DNA of 11,830 nt from Planctomycetes bacterium UBA1662 (GTDB taxonomy: Bacteria > Planctomycetota > UBA8108): the NCBI GenBank assembly GCA_002320775.1, contig DCKY01000215.1, positions 1 to 11,830 of the forward strand, given 5' to 3'. How positions within the stretch are numbered: the first letter of the stretch is position 1; every line of letters begins with the position of its first letter. The translations under genes were made by a program, and so were the position numbers. Positions 7,350-11,830 of this stretch are shown here, piece by piece. Under the pieces are notes generated by a model. The model was not told the DNA's origin. It did no database searches and saw only the letters and a list, made by a program, of their open reading frames with translations.

Positions 7350-9899
7350 TCAGATGCGCTCGGGTGAGAGGAGCCTCATCCTCTCGGCTATGTGGCCGAG
7401 GTGGGAGGCCGCCTGGAAGAGCGCGTCGAAGGCCTGTTGATAGGCGCTGGTCTGGACGTGAAGCAGGACCTGGTCTTCAGAGTTTTCGTTGGCCTGCTCG
7501 ATTCTCTGTTTCCACTGGGTTTCGAGCCGGGAGCGGAACTTGGCCAGGCGCTCCACCGTCTTGACGGCGGACTCCTCGAGCCGATTCGTGGGGCTGCGAA
7601 GGAGCACGATGATGTTTGAGAACTGTTTCATGATCAGCTCGTAGATCTCTCCGAGGTCCCGGTCCATCTCTTCAGCGGGTTGAATCTTGTCTTCGATTCT
7701 CCTCGATGCCAGCTCTCTGAGCAGCTCCGCGGCCTCGCCAACCCTGCTGAGGGCGGCGACGCTTGACTGGAGCTTCTCGATCTCGGTTGATTCCCGCCGT
7801 GAGAGCTGGTTCTCCTGTACGAGCACCAGGTAGCGGCTCGCTTCTCGATGGATGCCGGCGATGATCTCTTCGCGCCGGGCCACCTGTCCTGCGAGGTTTA
7901 TGTCGCTGTAGCGGAAGGAGTCAAAGGCCTCGGCTATGTTTTTCTGGCAGAGCTCCGCAAGGTAGCAGATCTCCTCGAGCACCTGCCGCAGGGCCAGGCC
8001 GGGGACAGGAATCAGGTTCTCATCAAGACGGTAAGGTTTGAGGTCATCGGCGCCTCTCTTTGCCGGCAGGATCAGGGAAGCCAGGCCAGTGGCTATTCCC
8101 GGCAACACCAGGAAGATGAGGCTGGCGGCAAGGTTGTAGAAGGTGTGGGTCATGGCAATGTGGAACCCGACATTTTCCCGCAGAGGGTGGAAGAGGCTGC
8201 CGGGAGTGACCTGGTCAATGAACCAGAGGAGCAGGGACGTACCCTCCCGAGGCATCAATGAGAGGACGGAAAACAGGATCGTTGTCAGCAGGTGAATCAC
8301 CAGGAGGCAGATGCCCAGACGACAGGTGTCGCGATTCTTGAAGAAAGACCGAAAGAGGCAGCTCAGTCCCGACCCCAGGTTAGCTCCGAGGATCAGCGGT
8401 ACCATGGAGAGGGGGCCGAGGATTCCTCGCGAGGCCAGGAGCACCGCGATGATAACCACCAGGTTCGAGGTGCGAAGAACCAGGCCTATTCCCGCTCCAG
8501 CCAGCAGAAGATAGGCGAAGCTTCCGGCCATTACCGCCCATGGCTGCTGGAAGGACAGCGAGGCCGGGAGTACATCTGATTTGAACCTGGAGCTCATCTC
8601 CAGCTGCTCAATACCGGAGCCCAGGAGACTCCAGCTTGCCAGCGCCAGGCCGGCGCCGAGAAAGATCCTGCTCCAATGGGCCAGGCCGAACGAGCGCGGC
8701 AGAACGATCAGCAGGAGGCCGAGGCCAGCCAGGGGGGCGATGAGGAAATCGATCCGCAAGGCGAGTATCTGGGGAAGGGCTGTCGCGCCCAGCAGCGCTC
8801 CAAGAAGGAGCCCCATGGCTCCCCGGGATTTCAGGAGGCCTCCGTTGACGAAGCTCATCAGGTGGGAGGTTACAGTCGAGTGGGATTGGAAGGTGATCCC
8901 GGCAAGGATTCCGCCGAGATAGCCAAGGATTCGGTTCTTCGCCATGCGGCCTGTGGCATGGTGCAGGTAAGGACCGAGGACAATCAGGAAACCGTTGGCG
9001 AGAAATCTTACGCCGAGCAGGAAGAAGATCAGGCCAACCGAGATCTCTATAGCGATCCGCAGCCAGTCGATCGCCATGAAGGTAAAGATGATTCCCCGGA
9101 TGGGGGGGTCGTCTTCGTTCCCTTCAATCTCTGCGAGTACGCGGTAGATTCCTGCGCGATCACCGAGTGTAAGGTCTGTTCCTTTGCGGACACCGTCTTT
9201 ACCGGTTTTGGCGCGCCTGTTGTTCAGGCTCGCCGGCTCGCCTCGAATCGGAGGTTCTCCCGCGATTCTCATATGGACAGTGCGTCCCTCGAGAGGTGTC
9301 AGCTCTCCGTTGTCCCGGCGGGCCTGCAATCGCAGGGCGATGGGGATTTCCGAGCCTACAACGGCCTCGATATTGTCAGCCAGTTTCTCCACGCCGCTGA
9401 CCACCCGGAACTGTTCGTCCAGGTCCTTTCGGCCATCCCTGGGGATGGAGGCTTCTATACGCCAATCACCGTTTTTATTGCCAAGCCGTATTCGCACGCT
9501 GGCGATTCCGGACGCATCGGTCTTGCGCTCGACCTTGTCGAGGCGTTCCGTCGTCTCTTTCTCTCCATCCAGGATGAAGGTTGGCGAATCTTCTGATGGG
9601 TCATTCCCTGACTCGGAGTCTCCGGCGAGGCCGCCGCGACGAAAACGGAAGGTGACTGGTTGGTTTTTCAGCGGCCGTCTTCGGCCCCGTCGTCCGAGAA
9701 AATCCCGGCTGCTCTGGCCAAGTACGCGAACGACCAGGGGTTTGGGAAGAATCTCCCCCGGGAGAGCGCATTGGTGGTTGCCCGAGATGGACTCAATGAG
9801 CGCGGGGCGGTCATCTGTGGGCGGTTTGTAGCATCCGGTAATGGCACAAAGACAGATCGTTGACGCCAGGATGACTGCATTATTAGTCAATAAGCGCAT
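7350..9899 (-). CDS. Na/Pi-cotransporter family lipoprotein with N-terminal Ig-like region and C-terminal PhoU-like domain
   Basis: 849 residues from the ATG at 9899, chosen because AAGGCGG lies 6 bases upstream and a lipoprotein signal follows (hydrophobic 8-20, lipobox ITGC, Cys23). Residues about 45-275 are soluble and beta-rich. They look like two invasin-like Ig units (about 45-165 and 175-272), each with a KTDASGIASVRIRLG- or KTGKDGVRKGTDLTLG-type segment. About ten hydrophobic segments (279-612) form the PNaS/NptA transporter core, with GANLGSG at 505-511 and IAMTHTFYN at 581-589. The signature QSSSA is altered: QSHST (338-342) in the first half and RTSNL (476-480) in the second. Residues about 635-845 are a helical PhoU-like domain. 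The family moves phosphate with sodium. The altered motifs leave transport by this protein uncertain; sensing is an alternative. It diverges from the Ppx/GppA gene. Confidence 0.85.
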   Translation of the reverse strand: MRLLTNNAVILASTICLCAITGCYKPPTDDRPALIESISGNHQCALPGEILPKPLVVRVLGQSSRDFLGRRGRRRPLKNQPVTFRFRRGGLAGDSESGNDPSEDSPTFILDGEKETTERLDKVERKTDASGIASVRIRLGNKNGDWRIEASIPRDGRKDLDEQFRVVSGVEKLADNIEAVVGSEIPIALRLQARRDNGELTPLEGRTVHMRIAGEPPIRGEPASLNNRRAKTGKDGVRKGTDLTLGDRAGIYRVLAEIEGNEDDPPIRGIIFTFMAIDWLRIAIEISVGLIFFLLGVRFLANGFLIVLGPYLHHATGRMAKNRILGYLGGILAGITFQSHSTVTSHLMSFVNGGLLKSRGAMGLLLGALLGATALPQILALRIDFLIAPLAGLGLLLIVLPRSFGLAHWSRIFLGAGLALASWSLLGSGIEQLEMSSRFKSDVLPASLSFQQPWAVMAGSFAYLLLAGAGIGLVLRTSNLVVIIAVLLASRGILGPLSMVPLILGANLGSGLSCLFRSFFKNRDTCRLGICLLVIHLLTTILFSVLSLMPREGTSLLLWFIDQVTPGSLFHPLRENVGFHIAMTHTFYNLAASLIFLVLPGIATGLASLILPAKRGADDLKPYRLDENLIPVPGLALRQVLEEICYLAELCQKNIAEAFDSFRYSDINLAGQVARREEIIAGIHREASRYLVLVQENQLSRRESTEIEKLQSSVAALSRVGEAAELLRELASRRIEDKIQPAEEMDRDLGEIYELIMKQFSNIIVLLRSPTNRLEESAVKTVERLAKFRSRLETQWKQRIEQANENSEDQVLLHVQTSAYQQAFDALFQAASHLGHIAERMRLLSPERI

Positions 9900-9905
9900 A
9901 GATTT

Positions 9906-9912
9906 CCGCCTT
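9906..9912 (-). promoter_or_regulatory. Ribosome binding site deciding the cotransporter start
   Basis: On the minus strand AAGGCGG stands 6 bases before the ATG at 9899-9897. It favours this start over the in-frame ATG at 9941, whose extra 14 residues would put charged sequence before the lipoprotein signal. The core matches the AGGCGG seen before the gene at 1903. Confidence 0.6.
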
Positions 9913-9942
9913 GGTTTGCCAAATATGAAGTTAGCCTGCACA

Positions 9943-9960
9943 CTTTCACAGGATCTTCAC
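9943..9960 (+). promoter_or_regulatory. Pho-box-like direct repeat (two half-sites, 11-bp period)
   Basis: CTTTCAC (9943-9949) and TCTTCAC (9954-9960) start 11 bases apart. TTCAC is repeated exactly at 9945-9949 and 9956-9960. PhoB/PhoP-type boxes are 7-bp CTGTCAT-like half-sites on an 11-bp period, so the geometry fits. The first half-site matches at five of seven positions and the second is weaker. The position between a phosphate transporter and an exopolyphosphatase-family gene makes it plausible but unproven. Confidence 0.3.
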
Positions 9961-10067
9961 GATAAGTTAACTGGATAGACTCTGTCCCCAATTGTTGAAT
10001 TCGGAAATACACGGAACCATCTGAAGTAGAACCGGGAAATGCGGTAAGAATCTGCCGTATCGGGTCC

Positions 10068-10973
10068 ATGAAAAATTATACCGGAACGTCTGCTAAAAAC
10101 GCTTATCTCGAGTTCGGCTCGACCTCGATCAAGCTCTACATCGTACCTTCTGTCTCAGAAGGAGGAGATGGGGTAGAGAGAGAGCGCAAGGTGCCCTGGA
10201 GCCTCGGCTACGATGTCTTCAGCTATGGCCGCATCAGTCCACGGACGATGGCGCATTGCGTCTCTACCCTGAAAGAGCTGCGTGAAGAGTTCTCCGGAAT
10301 ATCTTTCGAAGATGTCACCGCGGTTGGTACGGCCGCCCTGCGTGAAGCGCAGAACGCCGAAATTTTCAGGCGGCTGCTCGAGAGCGAGCTCGGGTTGCGG
10401 ATCCAGGTGATCGAGGGAGGTATCGAGGCTTTCCTGCTGGAGACAGGCTTCCGGAGCATGGTTGAAAAATTCCCGACGGCTCTCTTTGATCTTGGCGGCG
10501 GCAGCAACGAGATTATCGAATATCTCAACCCGGCCTCTACCCGAAAGACAAGTATTCCTGTAGGAGCGATCAGGCTCCACTGCCAGCTGCGAAGGGCGAG
10601 GACGCTCTACAATTACGTAGAGCAGGGGCGGGTGATTGTTGAGAGAGAGATGCGGGAGCACATAGCCGGAAGTATGCCCCGGTATCCGGAGATGCTCGGC
10701 ACCGGTGGGACAGTCAGGGCTATCGTGAAGAGCCTCGGCAGAGAATCCTTCACCATCGAGGACCTCCAGGAGCTCATCCAGCGGGAGATTCATGGAGCTG
10801 TCTGGACCAGTATGCCGCGCCACCGCCGGCTGCTGTTTCTTCCTGGGATCCTCTCCGTCGAGGCGCTCTTTATGACCATGGGGGTGCGAACCATCACCTA
10901 CCGCAAGGCCTCCGTGAAAGAGGGACTCATATCCTTCACCAGCATGTTGCCGGCGATGGGGCTACCCTCCTAG
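10068..10973 (+). CDS. Ppx/GppA family phosphatase (exopolyphosphatase / guanosine pentaphosphatase-like), short form
   Basis: 301 residues, corresponding to the two N-terminal ASKHA-fold domains without the C-terminal HD region of long Ppx proteins. Family motifs in order are: first phosphate loop LEFGSTSIKL (14-23), AVGTAALREAQN (85-96), VIEGGIEAF (114-122, E120 aligning with catalytic Glu121 of E. coli Ppx), ALFDLGGGSNEII (138-150, D141), LGTGGTVRAI (210-219), LLFLPGILSVEAL (255-267) and KASVKEGLI (280-288). The usual DxGSNS of the first loop reads ExGSTS here, with Asp replaced by Glu15. Members split terminal phosphate from polyphosphate or pppGpp; the substrate cannot be decided from sequence. 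It diverges from the Na/Pi-PhoU gene and is convergent with the NUDIX gene, with which it shares the CTAG stop. The ribosome site before the ATG is weak, but no better start is seen. Confidence 0.87.
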   Translation: MKNYTGTSAKNAYLEFGSTSIKLYIVPSVSEGGDGVERERKVPWSLGYDVFSYGRISPRTMAHCVSTLKELREEFSGISFEDVTAVGTAALREAQNAEIFRRLLESELGLRIQVIEGGIEAFLLETGFRSMVEKFPTALFDLGGGSNEIIEYLNPASTRKTSIPVGAIRLHCQLRRARTLYNYVEQGRVIVEREMREHIAGSMPRYPEMLGTGGTVRAIVKSLGRESFTIEDLQELIQREIHGAVWTSMPRHRRLLFLPGILSVEALFMTMGVRTITYRKASVKEGLISFTSMLPAMGLPS

Positions 10974-11389
10974 GATCCAGCCCGGCCCAGGTCCAGCAAT
11001 TCGAGAGCCCTGGCCAGCAACTCGCGTACAGGCTCCTTGCGGAGGAGCTCTGATGCCTCATCGAAACCGCACCAATGCCGCTGGCGGGAATCCCGTTCTT
11101 TCCAAATGGCCTCGCCTTCGTAGCGCAGCAGGAACATCTCTACGGAGCAGGGTCGCTTTCGCCTGCGGTCGGGGTAGCTGCCGACAGCCTCGCCGACTAT
11201 GGTTCCAGAGATGCCAGCCTCTTCGGCGCATTCCTTCAGGGCCGCTTCCCGCGGACTCTCATCGGCCCCGATGACTCCCTTGGGGAAGATCCAATTTCCT
11301 TTTCGAGATGTGATGATCAGGAATTCCCAACCCCCAGTCCCCTGGCGGAAGGGGATGGCTCCGGCTTGCTCGAGCTGTTTCTCACTCAT
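10970..11389 (-). CDS. NUDIX hydrolase, DIPP / diadenosine-polyphosphate hydrolase-like
   Basis: 139 residues from the ATG at 11389, giving a complete small NUDIX fold starting at EQAGAIPFRQGTGGWEFLI. The NUDIX box spans 38-60 with G38, E44, K52, E53, E56, E57 and G59. It fits GX5EX7REUXEEXGU except that Lys52 replaces the usual Arg. The metal-binding glutamates are intact. The preceding SRKGNWIFPKG (28-38) is typical of the diadenosine polyphosphate / diphosphoinositol polyphosphate hydrolase branch, so substrates with a chain of phosphates are likely; the exact one is unknown. An upstream extension to 11536 is rejected because it would translate the terminator hairpin. No Shine-Dalgarno is visible. 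It lies downstream of the terminator of the metal-binding protein gene, so it probably has its own promoter. It converges with the Ppx/GppA gene on a shared CTAG. Confidence 0.88.
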   Translation of the reverse strand: MSEKQLEQAGAIPFRQGTGGWEFLIITSRKGNWIFPKGVIGADESPREAALKECAEEAGISGTIVGEAVGSYPDRRRKRPCSVEMFLLRYEGEAIWKERDSRQRHWCGFDEASELLRKEPVRELLARALELLDLGRAGS

Positions 11390-11424
11390 CTGATGGTGTA
11401 ATTCCAGGATCGTGTCCGACTGGT

Positions 11425-11447
11425 TCTCCCTGGGGGGCTGGGGGAGA
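11425..11447 (-). other. Short hairpin in the NUDIX leader
   Basis: A 6-bp perfect stem (TCTCCC at 11425-11430, GGGAGA at 11442-11447 on the plus strand) has an 11-base loop. It lies between the terminator and the NUDIX start codon. It may affect the 5' end of the NUDIX mRNA or may be chance in a purine/pyrimidine-biased stretch. Confidence 0.25.
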
Positions 11448-11497
11448 GGAAAGAAAAACGCCCTGCGATTCCGGATGTACCGAAGTTGCAGGGCGTT
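11448..11497 (-). terminator. Rho-independent terminator of the TRASH/YHS-like gene
   Basis: On the minus strand AACGCCCTGC (11497-11488) pairs perfectly over 10 bp with GCAGGGCGTT (11466-11457) and is followed by TTTCTTTCC, a U-rich tail. The 21-base loop contains a further short pairing, TTCGG with CCGGAA. It lies about 45 bases past the stop of the minus-strand gene ending at 11543 and reads in that gene's direction. Confidence 0.85.
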
Positions 11498-11542
11498 CGC
11501 CACCAGGGTGGCTGCCTGGTTGAGGCAAGTTGTCAACCAGCT

Positions 11543-11830
11543 TTACTTCTTGGCGAAGTTCGCCTTGGCGTATTTCGCTTTGCAGTTGTTGCAGCAGAAG
11601 TACTTCGCTTCGCGCTTGGTGTGTACCACCTGCGTGGCAGCGTTGGCCGCTTTACCGCTGATCGGGCATTTGCCCGTGTCAGCCTTGGCGGCGAGCTTGG
11701 CGGAATGCTTTTTCTTGCAGTTACCACAGCAGAAGAAGGTCTTCGCGCCATTTACCGAAACAAACTGGTCAGCGTTAGCGGCTTTGCCACTGATGGGGCA
11801 TTTGCCGGGGCTTCCAGCTTTTGTTTTGAA
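11543..11830 (-). CDS. Tandem TRASH/YHS-like metal-binding protein (C-terminal fragment)
   Basis: Only the last 95 codons are in the window; the gene enters from the right edge, so no start is visible. It ends in TAA at 11545-11543. Two modules are seen: KCPISGKAANA with C11, then FFCCGNC (C34, C35, C38); and KCPISGKAANA with C55, then YFCCNNC (C79, C80, C83). The spacings C-x22-C-x3-C and C-x23-C-x3-C fit or nearly fit the TRASH pattern, a treble-clef zinc-finger-like module in heavy-metal trafficking, resistance and sensing proteins, related to YHS domains. The rest is rich in Lys and Ala (ending KAKYAKANFAKK). The function is probably binding of a thiophilic metal. The location is unknown without the N-terminus, and more repeats may lie outside the window. 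A strong terminator follows. Confidence 0.82.
   Translation of the reverse strand, partial: FKTKAGSPGKCPISGKAANADQFVSVNGAKTFFCCGNCKKKHSAKLAAKADTGKCPISGKAANAATQVVHTKREAKYFCCNNCKAKYAKANFAKK
11639..11806 (-). repeat. Two in-frame copies of the CPISGKAANA module, 132 bases apart
   Basis: Plus-strand segments 11771-11806 and 11639-11674 both encode GKCPISGKAANA on the minus strand. They are 31 of 36 bases identical, and all five differences are at silent third codon positions. The period is 44 codons. This is a protein-domain duplication under amino-acid constraint rather than a recent DNA copy. Confidence 0.8.

Larger units (their letters stand above)
9900..10067. promoter_or_regulatory. Divergent regulatory region between the Na/Pi-PhoU and Ppx/GppA genes
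   Basis: These 168 bases are visibly richer in A and T than the flanking genes and must hold the 5' control regions of both divergent genes. The clearest internal structure is an 11-bp-spaced TTCAC repeat at 9945-9960. Minus-strand CATATT (9922-9927) could be a -10 box for the cotransporter gene, but no good -35 partner was found. No clear promoter boxes were found for the plus-strand gene, and its ribosome site is also weak. Confidence 0.5.

Noticed and set aside
8676..9596. Plus-strand reading frame of 306 codons opposite the Na/Pi-PhoU gene
   Set aside because: The opposite strand encodes recognisable transmembrane and Ig-like sequence; this frame is highly charged, without any motif.
11390..11536. 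N-terminal extension of the NUDIX gene to an ATG at 11536
   Set aside because: It would translate through a strong terminator hairpin and adds nothing resembling the NUDIX fold.
11533..11751. Minus-strand 72-codon frame rich in Arg, Ser and Pro
   Set aside because: It is an out-of-frame shadow of the Cys-rich TRASH/YHS-like gene, whose true frame is open to the window edge.
1..11830. CRISPR array, tRNA, rRNA, insertion sequence, phage or toxin-antitoxin/defence genes
   Set aside because: No array of regularly spaced repeats, cloverleaf, terminal inverted repeats with transposase, or recognisable defence domain was seen on either strand.

Overview
The window is a GC-rich, densely coded stretch of bacterial chromosome with eight protein genes plus short intergenic gaps. 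No rRNA, tRNA, CRISPR array, transposase or phage gene was seen. The gene types suggest a Planctomycetota-like bacterium. They include an exported HEAT/VWA-like protein, an exported YyaL-type thioredoxin protein, a TPR-PhoD fusion, and a tandem CPISGKAANA / FCCxxC metal-binding protein. This assignment is an inference from gene style, not from a marker gene.

Layout: (1) On the minus strand, 1-1817, a TPR-PhoD-like metallophosphatase (186-1817) is followed by the N-terminus of a DUF819 membrane protein (1-189, cut by the window edge); the two overlap by ATGA. (2) Diverging from them is a long exported protein with HEAT-like repeats and a degenerate von Willebrand A-like C-terminus (1903-4059). 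(3) A second plus-strand pair follows: a 3-hydroxyisobutyrate dehydrogenase / tartronate semialdehyde reductase-type oxidoreductase (4175-5059), overlapping by ATGA an exported DUF255/YyaL thioredoxin-domain protein (5056-7332). (4) Convergent to it is a lipoprotein-type Na/Pi-cotransporter with an N-terminal beta/Ig-like region and a C-terminal PhoU-like domain (7350-9899, minus). (5) A relatively AT-rich 168-base divergent intergenic region holds a Pho-box-like 11-bp repeat and leads into a Ppx/GppA phosphatase (10068-10973, plus). (6) A DIPP-like NUDIX hydrolase (10970-11389, minus) is convergent with it and shares the tetranucleotide CTAG as the stop codon. (7) A strong intrinsic terminator (11448-11497) closes a minus-strand gene encoding tandem TRASH/YHS-like metal-binding modules (11543-11830, cut by the edge).

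Four of the eight genes handle phosphate or pyrophosphate bonds: PhoD-like, Na/Pi-PhoU, Ppx/GppA and NUDIX. The Na/Pi-PhoU, Ppx and NUDIX genes are contiguous. The best candidate for something new is this phosphate block, centred on the unusual Ig-like/Na-Pi/PhoU fusion with altered QSSS motifs and its divergent Ppx partner. The evidence is domain-level and contextual; nothing here proves a novel system.
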